From Anomaloglossus baeobatrachus (taxonomy: Eukaryota > Chordata > Amphibia > Anura > Aromobatidae), in contig NC_134353.1 in assembly GCF_048569485.1 (NCBI RefSeq), forward strand, positions 708,324,930 to 708,388,929: 64,000 nucleotides of DNA, written 5' to 3'. Shown one piece after another: positions 54,283 to 64,000 of the stretch (positions are counted from its first letter, which is position 1; each line of letters starts with the position of its first letter). The translations under genes were made by a program, and so were the position numbers. Under the pieces are notes generated by a model. That model saw only the letters and a list, made by a program, of their open reading frames with translations, was not told the DNA's origin and did not search any database.

Positions 54283-54734
54283 GGCTGGACTCACACGAGC
54301 GTATGGCATCGGATGCGAGATGCTAATGTCCCCCGGCTCAGGCTCTGCTGCGAGCGTGAGCCGAGTGTCATGCGACTGTAACCCGATCTTGCGATCGGGT
54401 CACAGCTGTGAGGCTGAGTGCGGGCTCTGCGGAGGAGAGGGAGGGGTTAATCCTCCCATCTCCTCCACTGTCAGCCAGTGCGTAGATCGCACTGCACTGG
54501 GATAACATCCGAGTGCAGTCCGATGTATCTCTCGCATCCATTCACTTGAATGGGTGCGAGAGATACGGCTCTCGCAGACAATCGCAGCATGCTGCCGCTT
54601 TTCTCGCATCCAGAATCTGGATGCGAGAAAAGCTGACCAACAGCTCAACCTCATTGCCTAACATTGGTCAGAGTGCAATGCGAGAATTTCTCGCATTGCA
54701 CTCGTCCGATTTTCACGCTCGTGTGAGTGTACCC
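54283..54734. mobile_element. Harbinger-type MITE (GGCTGGACTCACACGAGCG)
   Basis: Tips GGCTGGACTCACACGAGCG and, inverted, GGGTACACTCACACGAGCG, TAA at 54280-54282 and 54735-54737. The interior carries GATGCGAGA and TCTCGCATC inverted words. Confidence 0.82.
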
Positions 54735-54844
54735 TAATCCTAACTTTTTATACCCCTTCTGGAACAGCATGCCAGACAGACCTGGAGCTCCAAGTAACGT
54801 AATTACCATAGTTAGACATGTGATTGAATGTCCATATGTTCTGG

Positions 54845-55210
54845 GTTCCTACTGAATGTAAGCATACCTTTTGTTCAGTGATTGGCTGTTTTATTTCAGA
54901 GATATGTGCAAGTAAAGTTCCAGCAATGTAATTTTATATGATTGACAGGTGCAACAAGAAGGGAATAAGTGGGTCGGTTCTTGCCATCTATTCCCGCCCC
55001 TGTCTGCCTGCCTGGCCTTCCTCCCCCTGTCACAGACAACGGCACAGACAGACGGGCAGCAATAGATAGCAAGACTTGACCCACATATTCCCTTCCTGTT
55101 GCACCTGTCAATCAAATAGCAGTGTATTGCTGTAATTTTACTTCCATATATTTCTGAAATAAAACATCCAATCTCAGAAAATAAGCTATGCTTACATTCC
55201 ACATCCTAGC
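54845..55210. mobile_element. Palindromic MITE-like element
   Basis: The left half (GGAACC...TGAATGTAAGCATA, TGATTGGCTGTTTTATTTCA, TGATTGACAGGTGCAACA) is mirrored by the right half (TGTTGCACCTGTCAATCAAA, TGAAATAAAACATCCAATC, TATGCTTACATTC). The arms are about 150 bp and diverged, which suggests an old copy. Ends were not fixed. Confidence 0.65.
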
Positions 55211-55570
55211 GCCAGTATAGCACCTACTTTACTTTATATGTAAAAATCCTGCTGGTTGGTTCCCTTTAACTGTGAAACTACAATGAGGCATAATTGTATG
55301 GTAAATCCATTAGGCGACATCACTCATCAATATTTTTAATCAGAATTTCATCAGTATTTGCCAAAAAACAGAACAGGTGTCAATATTTCAATTACAGTGA
55401 TCTAAAATACTAATGTGCCTTAAACAAAATTAAACCCTTCCAGTATTTCAATAGGCTACATACAAGCCAATCTGCACTTTTTTTTAATGGTTTATTTACA
55501 CAGGCCAACGAATACTGATGGGTACAGGATGATTGTGGATACAGGATGTTTAATACAGGGCATAATGTTA

Positions 55571-56051
55571 GGCTACTTTCACACATCCGGTTTTTGCTAA
55601 GCGGCACAATACGGCGCTTTGCAGAAAAAACGCAACTGTTTTTTGGGGTTTTTTTTCCGGCGCTTGCGTTTTTTCTGCATAGACTTGCATTAGCGCCGTA
55701 TTGTGCCGCATGGCCTTGTGTTGCGTCCGGTTTTTACCGGATGCAGCATATTTAGCCCATGCGGCGGCCGGATAGAATGTTGCCTGGGACGTTTTTTTGT
55801 GCAGCGAAAAAAACGCATCGCGCCGGATGCGGCGCGATTTACAATGCAAGCCTATGGGCGTCCTGCGGCAAAAAACGCATCCGGCCGCCGGATGCGTTTT
55901 TTTGCACTGCGCATGCTTAGTATCAAGCCGCATCCATCAAAAAACGGACGGGCCGCATGGAAAAACATATGCAACGGATCCGTTTTTTTCGTCGCAACCG
56001 CTGCATAGGTTTTTGAGCCGCACTGAAAAAAACGGATGTGTGAAAGCAGCC
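55571..56051. mobile_element. Harbinger-type MITE (GGCTACTTTCACACATC family)
   Basis: Tips GGCTACTTTCACACATCCGG and, inverted, GGCTGCTTTCACACATCCG. TTA at 55568-55570 and 56052-56054. It is closely similar inside to the copy at 49483 (GCGGCACAATACGGCGC, AAAACGCATCGCGCCGGAT). Confidence 0.88.
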
Positions 56052-56054
56052 TTA

Positions 56055-56760
56055 TGCCTATGATTTTTATGCCATCATAAATGATCCAGTCACCTGAGCG
56101 AATAAATGTTTTGTTCATTTTTTTCGGGTGATCATCAGGATGCTTACATGGGCCAATAATTGGGAATAAACGTGGATGGTCGACTCGATTAAATGTACCT
56201 CCTGGATTCCCACCATGTTCTAGTTCTCGTTCAGCACTCTGTTAGGAGCTTCTGTCTTGATGCCCAAAAAGCATTATTCAGACATTCACTTGATTTCAGT
56301 GAGGAATGATATCTGATTTCTTGGCTCTTCCCTGTAGATGTTGTATTATTTTTTTCTAGAATAGAGCAGGCAGGGAGGTTACGAAGCCCTTCAGCTCATT
56401 ACTAATACCTGCTCCATACGCTCTGCATTGGAGATTTAATCTTCCTGCCTCTTGCCTTATTATCTAAATTTAATTTTGTACCTTCAAGTTATAGGTCCCT
56501 AGACAGAGAGTTTCTTCATTATATTAAATGGACTGCACTGTAGTTATTTTGTACAATGTGCTTTACCATTCTCTAATGTTACATCTATCGCCATATAAAA
56601 ACAGACAAAGAACAGAAGTGGTATGGCTTCTAACCTACTGATGTGGCGCGCTTCTTCTAACCTCTTACAATATATTGGTGGCCAGTTGTAGACAAAGTGG
56701 GGCCCTGGGCAAAAATTAAAAGTGGGGCTTCAACTGCTAAAATATTGCTCCATCACACAC
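56055..56760 (+). other. Intron sequence; faint hAT-like words at its end
   Basis: No gene seen. Near 56692-56735 GTGGGGCCCTGGGCAAAAAT and GTGGGGCTTC recall the subterminal part of hAT elements of the 9148 type, but no end or duplication can be shown. Confidence 0.4.
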
Positions 56761-56763
56761 TTA

Positions 56764-57194
56764 GGCTATGTGCGCACTAGAAATGTGAAGTTTCTCAAGA
56801 AAATTTCTCGAGAAACTTCTGGGAGTGAAAGATTTCCGGACCTCCGGAAAAAATCCGCACCAAATCCGCATGCGGATTTGCCGCGGATTTGCCGCGGATT
56901 AGCCGCGGAATTGCCACGATTTTCCCGTGGGTGGTTCCCTGCGGATTTTTGCAGGCTGTACTGCCGAAATCCGCAGGGTACCTGTGGAAATAATGGACAT
57001 GTTCATTCTCTCAAGAAAGTTTCTCGAGAAATTCTTCTCAAGGAAATTTCTTGAGAAAAATCCGCACCAGTGCGCACAGCTATTTTTTTTTACCATAGGA
57101 TTTGCTGGGAAATGTCTGCACAAAGATTGCAGACATTTCTCAAGAAATTTCCACGGTAAATCCGCGGGTAAAAAGCTCTAGTGCGCACATAGCC
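56764..57194. mobile_element. Harbinger-type MITE (GGCTATGTGCGCACTAG)
   Basis: Tips GGCTATGTGCGCACTAG and its exact inverse, TTA at 56761-56763 and 57195-57197. The interior is a long hairpin of TTTCTCGAGAAA-like and GCGGATTTGCC words. Confidence 0.88.
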
Positions 57195-57527
57195 TTAAGT
57201 TGCATTTACAGGAGCCGATTTCAGACCTTTAAACGAGCACGATCAATTATAGTAATGTCATCTGGCTGTTGTGTACAGGCCTTTTCACACATTTGGACAA
57301 AGAATGATTGCGATAGAATGATCACTAATAAATCATTGTGTACCCCATAGGTCATGTTATTTGACGCACAACTCCTGTTTACACTGGGTGATGTGCTGCT
57401 GAGAACAATGATCCTGATTCATTAAGACTGGCGTTGTGCATGCCAGTCTTAATAAATGAAGCTAATGGAGTAATATAATATACTGTACACACAATACATT
57501 AAAAGACGCACTCCACTTAATGAATAA

Positions 57528-58354
57528 AGGTGGTGTCTCACACAGCGACTGCGACAACGACGTCGCTGCTACGTCACCATTTTCTGTGACGTAGCAGCGA
57601 CGTCCCGTCGCTGTGCTGTGTGTGACATCCAGCAACGAGCTGGCCCCTGCTGTGAGGTCGCCGCTCGTTGCTGAATGTCCTGCTTCATTTTTTGGACGTT
57701 GCTCTCCCGCTGTGAAGCACACATCGCTGTGTGTGACAGTGAGAGAGCGACGAACTGAAGCGAGCAGGGAGCAGGAGCCGGCGTCTGGCAGCCTGCGGTA
57801 AGCTGTAACCACGGTAAACATCGGGTAACCAAGAAGCCCTTTCCTTGGTTACCCGATATTTACATTAGTTACTAGCACCGCACTCTCACGCTGCCAGTGC
57901 CGGCTCCCTGCTCCCCTAGCCAGAGTACACATCGGGTTAATTACCCGATGTGTACTCCAGATTACCCGATGTGTACTCCAGCTACGTGAGCAGGGAGCCG
58001 GCACTGGCAGCGTGAGAGCGCACATGCTGAGCGCTGGCTCCCTGCACACGTAGCCGGAGCCGGAGTACACATCGGGTAATTAACGCAATGTGTACCCTGG
58101 CTAGGAGATCAGGGAGCCAGCGCTAAGCGTGTGCACTGGTAACCAAGGTAAATATTGGGTAATGGTTACCCGATATTTACCTTAGTTACCAAGTGCAGCA
58201 TGGCTTCCACAGCGACGCGTGTCGTTATGATCTCTGCTGTGTTTGACAGCTAAGCAGCGATCATAACAGCGACTTACTAGGTCGCTGTTGCGTCACAGAA
58301 AATGATGACGTAACAGCGACGTCATTGGCGTTGTCGCTATGTGTGAACCCAGCT
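57528..58354. mobile_element. Harbinger-type MITE with AGGTGG / AGCTGG tips
   Basis: Left AGGTGGTGTCTCACACAGCG and, inverted right, AGCTGGGTTCACACATAGCG, with TAA at 57525-57527 and 58355-58357. The inside (CATCGGGTAACCAAGAAGCC, TTACCCGATATTTAC) matches parts of the element at 18171-19003, so both belong to one wider family. Confidence 0.83.
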
Positions 58355-58357
58355 TAA

Positions 58358-58967
58358 GGAAACTTACAAGTCCTGTCCACCCCCAGCACAAATGTACTTA
58401 TGCACACAGAACATACATGCATACAATCAAACCATAGCACATACATACAGTATATCTATACACAGTATGTATATAGACACACACACACCATCGGTACATT
58501 AGTGTGGTGCCCAAACCACTGTCAGTACATATATACTGCACCAAGCTTAGTAAAGTGATGAGTTCTCATGTCAGGTCAGCCTGAACCTACAACTCACATT
58601 ATGTCTTTATGATTGGTAAGGAGACACTGGGAGCTGTTGTTACCAGTCATCATCAGACTGCGGACCATACAGGAACCAATGCACTGATGAGATGCAGTCA
58701 GTATCACAAATGAACATTTACATCCAGGTACCTTATAGGTGACTTCATCTCAGATTAGAGTACTGTATTCCTATCCCTTCTGTTTACATGTACTGCAGAC
58801 TCCATGATGAGATTTTACTAGGACAGTTTTTCTTTCCAGATTTCCCTCTTCTCTGTCTTCAGCAGCACATCCTGACACTGTGCATTTTAAAAATGAAAGT
58901 ATCATTATACTGCCCCAGATATATAAATATCTCTCATGCTCCACCCGTGAATAAATAATTCCCCCTC
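58358..58967 (+). other. Intron sequence, CA-rich, no element recognised
   Basis: A CA-rich microsatellite-like stretch lies near 58470-58495. No gene or paired ends were noticed. Confidence 0.5.
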
Positions 58968-60360
58968 ATGTTACTCCTGCACAAAATATCCCCCCACACA
59001 CTGCCCCTCGCCATAATATGCCCCCCGCACATACTGCCCCTCTCCATAATATGCCCCCCGCACATACTGCCCCTCTCCATAATATGCCCCCCGCACATAC
59101 TGCCCCTCTCCATAATATGCCCCCTGCACATACTGCCCCTCTCCATAATATGCCCCCCGCACATACTGCCCCTCTCCATAATATGCCCCCCGCACAAAAT
59201 GCCCCTCGCCATAATATGCCCCCCACACGCACTGCCCCTCTCCATAATATGCCCCCCCACACGCACTGCCCCTCTCCATAATATGCCCCCCCACACGCAC
59301 TGCCCCTCTCCATAATATGCCCCCCCACATGCACTGCCCCTCTCCATAATATGCCCCCCCACATGCACTGCCCCTCTCCATAATATGCCCCCCCACACGC
59401 ACTGCCCCTCTCCATAATATGCCCCCCCACACGCACTGCCCCTCTCCATAATATGCCCCCCCACACGCACTGCCCCTCTCCATAATATGCCCCCCCACAC
59501 GCACTGCCCCTCTCCATAATATGCCCCCCACACGCACTGCCCCTCTCCATAATATGCCCCCCCACACGCACTGCCCCTCTCCATAATATGCCCCCCCCCC
59601 CACACGCACTGCCCCTCTCCATAATATGCCCCCCCACACGCACTGCCCCTCTCCATAATATGCCCCCCCACACACGCACTGCCCCTCTCCATAATATGCC
59701 CCCCCCCACACGCACTGCCCCTCTCCATAATATGCCCCCCCACACGCACTGCCCCTCTCCATAATATGCCCCCCCCCCCACGCACTGCCCCTCTCCATAA
59801 TATGCCCCCCCCCCCACACGCACTGCCCCTCTCCATAATATGCCCCCCCACACGCACTGCCCCTCTCCATAATATGCCCCCCCACACGCACTGCCCCTCT
59901 CCATAATATGCCCCCCCCCCACACGCACTGCCCCTCTCCATAATATGCCCCCCCACACGCACTGCCCCTCTCCATAATATGCCCCCCCACACGCACTGCC
60001 CCTCTCCATAATATGCCCCCCCCCACACGCACTGCCCCTCTCCATAATATGCCCCCCCACACACACTGCCCCTCTCCATAATATGCCCCCCCCCACACGC
60101 ACTGCCCCTCTCCATAATATGCCCCCCCCACACGCACTGCCCCTCTCCATAATATGCCCCCCCCCCACACGCACTGCCCCTCTCCATAATATGCCCCCCC
60201 CCCACACGCACTGCCCCTCTCCATAATATGCCCCCCCACACGCACTGCCCCTCTCCATAATATGCCCCCCCACACGCACTGCCCCTCTCCATAATATGCC
60301 CCCCCCACACGCACTGCCCCTCTCCATAATATGCCCCCCCACACGCACCGCCCTTCTTCA
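58968..60360. repeat. Minisatellite, 33-37 bp unit, about 40 copies
   Basis: The unit is ACACGCACTGCCCCTCTCCA, TAATATGCCCCCCC. Length changes come almost only from the C run. The first seven units have CGCACATACT instead of CACACGCACT and form a separate subfamily. Beyond 60360 decayed copies (CTCTCCATAATNTCCCC) go on to about 61080. No unit frame has a stop on the - strand, so three frames of roughly 460 codons stay open there by chance. Confidence 0.95.
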
Positions 60361-61577
60361 TGCTATTCCCCACTCACTCCAACTTTCCATAATATCCCCC
60401 CACACACTATCAATCTCAATAATAGCCCTCCACATACTATCTCTCTCCATACTATCCCATCACAGTGCCCCTCTCCCCCCACACAGCCTCTCTCTAGAAT
60501 ATCCCCACATATACACTGCCCCTCTCCATAATCTCCCCACACATACTGCCACTCTCCATAATATCCCCACACACACTGCCCCTCTGCATAATAGCCCCCA
60601 CATACTATATCACACCATGTTATCCCATCACACAGTGCCTCTCTCCATAATGTCCCACACACATTGCCACTTTTCATAATGTCCCCAACACATTGCCCCT
60701 CTTTATAATGTCCAACCCCTCACTGCCCCTCTCAATTATCTCCCCCCACACACTGCCCCTCCTGTAATATCCTCCCACACACTGCCTCTGTCCATAATCT
60801 CCCCCCACACGGTACTCTCCATGTCTCGCCACACACTGCTCCTCTCTATAATTTCCCCCACATACACTGCCCCTCTCCATATTATCCTCCCATACATTGT
60901 GCCTCTCCATAATGTCCAGCCACATGCTGTCCCTCTTCATAATATCCCCCACACACTGCCCTTCTTCAAAAAAGCTCCCCAAACTGTCCATCTCCAAAAA
61001 AGCCCCCCAAAGTTTCCCTTTCCATAATGTCCCCCCAAACTTCCCCTGTCTATAACTTCTCCTCATACTACATCTCTGCATAAAGTTTCCCTCCTTTCTC
61101 CGTGTTAGACTTTTTCCCTTTTACAATTCCCCCTAATTGCCCAATAATGGCCCAATTTGCTTCAAATATCCCTCGTTGCCCTATAAAGTTCCCAATTGCC
61201 TTAAATGTCAATTGAAAAGTAACGCCAATCCACCCCTACCACTGTCCCCTCATCTAAAATTATTGCACATCTCCTCTTCGGTTCCTTCATGAGTGCTTCT
61301 GGAGCCCGCCGTGTACTCTCCACCTTTGCAGCCCCAGTGGCCGTGAGATGATGTCAGCAGCATGCCTACCTCATCATGTCGCTGCACGCCCCTGCCCCAG
61401 TCTGACACCGCACTGTTCAAATCTATTTGCGTCTGAAAGATGCAAATACATTTGAATATAAGAAGGGAGCGGCATCTCCAGGGTCTTGCTGGCCTCATAT
61501 TGTGCTAGCCTGGACTCCCGCAGTGTTAAGGACATAATGATCATATGAGCGTAATGTCACCAAAAGTCTTAAAAGTC
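60361..61577 (+). other. Decayed minisatellite and plain intron sequence
   Basis: Up to about 61080 the sequence consists of diverged relatives of the neighbouring unit (ACACACTGCCCCTCTCCATA). From there to 61577 no repeat or gene is seen. Confidence 0.6.
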
Positions 61578-61580
61578 TTA

Positions 61581-61914
61581 AGCCCTGTGCGCACTAGACG
61601 TTTTAGTTGCGTTTTTACCGCGTTTTTGTGCTGAAAACGCTGTAACATTGGTTCCCCAGCAATGTCTATGGGTTTTCAGAAGTGCTGTCCGCACACAGCA
61701 TTTTTTTGTAGCTGCGTTTTTGTGGTGACCACAAAAACGCAGCATGTCAATTATTTCTGCGTTTATCACTCATTAAATGTAGTGCACAACAATGCAGCCA
61801 AAAACGCGTTGCGTTTTTACAACTGGTGCTTTTTTTTGCGTTTTTGTGCGTTTTTTGCAGATAAAAACGCACAAAAAACGCAGCGTGAAAAAAATGCCTA
61901 GTGCGCACATAGCC
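61581..61914. mobile_element. Harbinger-type MITE (AGCCCTGTGCGCACTAG)
   Basis: Left AGCCCTGTGCGCACTAG, right inverted GGCTATGTGCGCACTAG. TTA at 61578-61580 and TAA at 61915-61917. The interior is built of GCGTTTTTG and AAAAACGCA words. Related by tips to the copies at 56764 and 51334. Confidence 0.82.
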
Positions 61915-61970
61915 TAAGTGGGTGGGGGCCCTGGGCAGTTGCCCAGTGTCCCCACCCTGCCCATAAATAA

Positions 61971-63000
61971 CAAGAAAACCAAAAAAGAAAAAAATACTCC
62001 TAAAATCAATATTTATTAAAGGTAAAATATTAAAAATGCTCAAAAATACAGAGCATAATAACTCTTATATTATCAAAAGTAGTTAACTGGTCACGTGGAG
62101 TGAGTGGGAGGACAAGAAGGGTACAAAACCAGCTAGTGAGGGAAGGGGCACTAGTTATCTCAGCGTTAATAGGTGAGCCCTAGGTAGCATGGCTCCAGAT
62201 CTTTTAATTGAAAATATGAGTAGCCTATTGTCCTTAGGGATATATTGGGGATGGTCTCTCCCTCCCTTATAGCTACCTACCAGCGGAGGTGCACCTTAAA
62301 GTATTGGGTACCCCCCGCTCCTCGTCGGTACCCAAGTCAACTGTGCATGTATATTTATATGTACAGTGATAATTGGCTATTATTGCATGAGGAGCATACG
62401 AAAGAACTGTGTATGGATTCCCAAATTTGATGCAAAAATATACTACATAGTAGTTCATCTTGTTTTTTTCTTTCCTTATCTAAGGATAAGCTGTATTACG
62501 GTTATCAACCTTTCTAGGTAACCAATTCTGATAATGACCTATTGACTATTTTGCACTTCCACTCTTGGTGGTGGGTCTTCTTGCGACCTGCGGGTCAAAG
62601 GGACAGCCGACGAGGAGCGGGGGGTACCCAATACTTTAAGGTGCACCTCCGCTGGTAGGTAGCTATAAGGGAGGGAGAGACCATCCCCGATATATCCCTA
62701 AGGACAATAGGCTACTCATATTTTCAATTAAAAGATCTGGAGCCATGCTACCTAGGGCTCACCTATTAACGCTGAGATAACTAGTGCCCCTTCCCTCACT
62801 AGCTGGTTTTGTACCCTTCTTGTCCTCCCACTTACTCCACGTGACCAGTTAACTACTTTTGATAATATAAGAGTTATTATGCTCTGTATTTTTGAGCATT
62901 TTTAATATTTTACCTTTAATAAATATTGATTTTAGGAGTATTTTTTTTCTTTTTTGTTTTTTTTTGCATGAACACTCCTAGTCTTATTGTGTTTGGTTGG
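61971..63000. mobile_element. Fold-back element with about 350-bp arms and 10-bp target duplication
   Basis: CCATAAATAA flanks at 61961-61970 and 63001-63010. Arms of about 350 bp (about 61980-62330 and 62607-62957) are nearly identical inverted copies, with only a few differences (for example GTGAGTGGGAGG against its partner GTAAGTGGGAGG). A spacer of about 275 bp separates them. On the right an extra tail of about 40 bases follows. No coding frame. The class is unknown. Confidence 0.8.
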
Positions 63001-63010
63001 CCATAAATAA

Positions 63011-64000
63011 GACAAGTAACATTCTATCTCACCACAGTAGCTTTCTTCCACCACGTAGCATCATCTGCATTCCTCAGTATGTATTCCAGAGTACAGTGAT
63101 TGTACCTTCACCAGCACACTGTGCTCTCTCATTAAGCCATTGATTAATACTTCATTCCCTCTGTGCTCTAGTGCTGTTATTATGTATAAAGATGCTGATA
63201 TAATTGGGGGCACTGTTGTGTACAGATATTTTCATGCTCTCTTCAGTGTTTAGAGTGGTTGCTTTTGTAGAAATTAGAACTTTTTAATGATACTATTTTT
63301 GCAGTGCGAGTGCTGCAGATTGGGGATAATGTCTGGTAGAGAAATGCTAGGTTTTTGAAAAATATATCTCCAAAATGTCCCTTATCTAAATGGAACCTGT
63401 TCTACAAATCCTTCTTGGCTACAGCCACCGTGCTATTTTGGGTACAGTGGTTACAGTTGAACCTAGGTCATGGATCTTGGGGAGGCACAAAAGATTCCTT
63501 TGGTCCATATGAGAACACCAATATTACTAGAGATCTGTGATAGTTGGAGGAACTGTAAGAGATTTTCTATTGGGGCCACCAAGCTTCATGCTACGCCTCT
63601 GGTGATATCATTAGTAAAAAGCATCAATGTAAACTGCTGCCATTTCCAGTAGCTTGTATTAGGTTTGTTTTTTTTGTTTTTATTTACTCTAAGTATACCC
63701 TAAAGTAATTTTTCACTTAAAAGTGTACATTTTGGTTCAATGTCATGATCTTTTGTATTCTATTACTATGTTGTATTAAAAACGTATAGGTTGACCTTGC
63801 TGACTTTTATAGGCGAATCGTCAATTATTGGGAATAAAAGGGCATTCACTGGTATCTTTTAACTATTGCCCTGCAACCTCTGGCTGCATTTACATATTGT
63901 GCCGTGATTTCTGAAACTTACTGCAAAATGTTGTGGGATTTTTAGCATTAAAAAACAAAAACTTAAATTACAAGGGGTAACAAAAACTTTCTATTTCATA
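63011..64000 (+). other. Intron sequence with no recognised element
   Basis: AT-rich, no gene, no paired ends and no array noticed up to the window edge. Confidence 0.5.

Noticed and set aside
58968-60360. CRISPR-like array of regularly spaced repeats
   Set aside because: There are no unique spacers: the whole unit repeats, and the setting is a vertebrate intron.
58934-60373. Three overlapping frames of about 460 codons on the - strand with repeated HIMERGSACGG or YYGEGQCVWG
   Set aside because: They follow from a minisatellite unit that has no stop in any - strand frame. All three phases are open at once and the C-run length shifts phase at random, which no real gene would tolerate.
47589-64000. 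Search for slc25a1 exon 2 or another host exon
   Set aside because: No stretch coding the expected LAGGIEICITFPTEYVK-like block after a splice acceptor was found by eye on the + strand.

Overview
The window is vertebrate nuclear DNA and reads as a large, transposon-rich amphibian (most likely frog) genome. Only one stretch looks like a host gene. A GC-rich block with a strong Kozak ATG at 47426 encodes a peptide ending in AKLTHPGKAILAG and then a splice donor. This matches exon 1 of slc25a1, the mitochondrial citrate carrier, on the + strand. No second exon is visible, so 47589-64000 is probably intron 1 and everything before about 47230 is upstream intergenic DNA.

Layout. 1-1860: Harbinger-type MITEs and unrecognised DNA. 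About 1870-8078: a Ngaro-type (DIRS order) tyrosine-recombinase retrotransposon on the - strand with open frames for a Gag-like protein, reverse transcriptase/RNase H, tyrosine recombinase and an SGNH hydrolase. 8081-8991: a deleted mariner. 9148-11409: a non-autonomous hAT with an 8-bp target duplication, packed with minisatellites. 11562-15890: Harbinger MITEs, a large LTR-derived inverted repeat and a Tc1 remnant. 16100-21160: palindromic elements, two deleted DIRS-like elements and an LTR piece.

21575-42522 is a nest at least three layers deep. A CR1/L2-like LINE piece was split by a full-length L1/Tx1-type LINE (L1-A, 17-bp target duplication). L1-A was in turn entered by five elements: an autonomous PIF/Harbinger transposon (spliced transposase plus MADF protein), a partly inverted retroposon, a second almost complete L1 (L1-B), a MITE and a Tc1 transposon with an open transposase frame.

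42523-47230 holds LTRs and a roughly 57-bp minisatellite that runs to within about 200 bp of the slc25a1 start codon and was entered by two solo LTRs. 47589-64000, the presumed intron, holds at least nine Harbinger-type MITEs (three of them chained through shared TAA targets), a roughly 34-bp minisatellite of about 40 copies and a fold-back element with a 10-bp target duplication.

The mobile elements supply, or once supplied, their own mobilisation proteins: the Harbinger pair for the many TWA-flanked MITEs, L1 for poly-A retroposons, and Tc1 and hAT enzymes for their own relatives. I saw no tRNA, rRNA, CRISPR array or bacterial-type operon. All family assignments come from reading motifs and repeat ends by eye; no database was searched.
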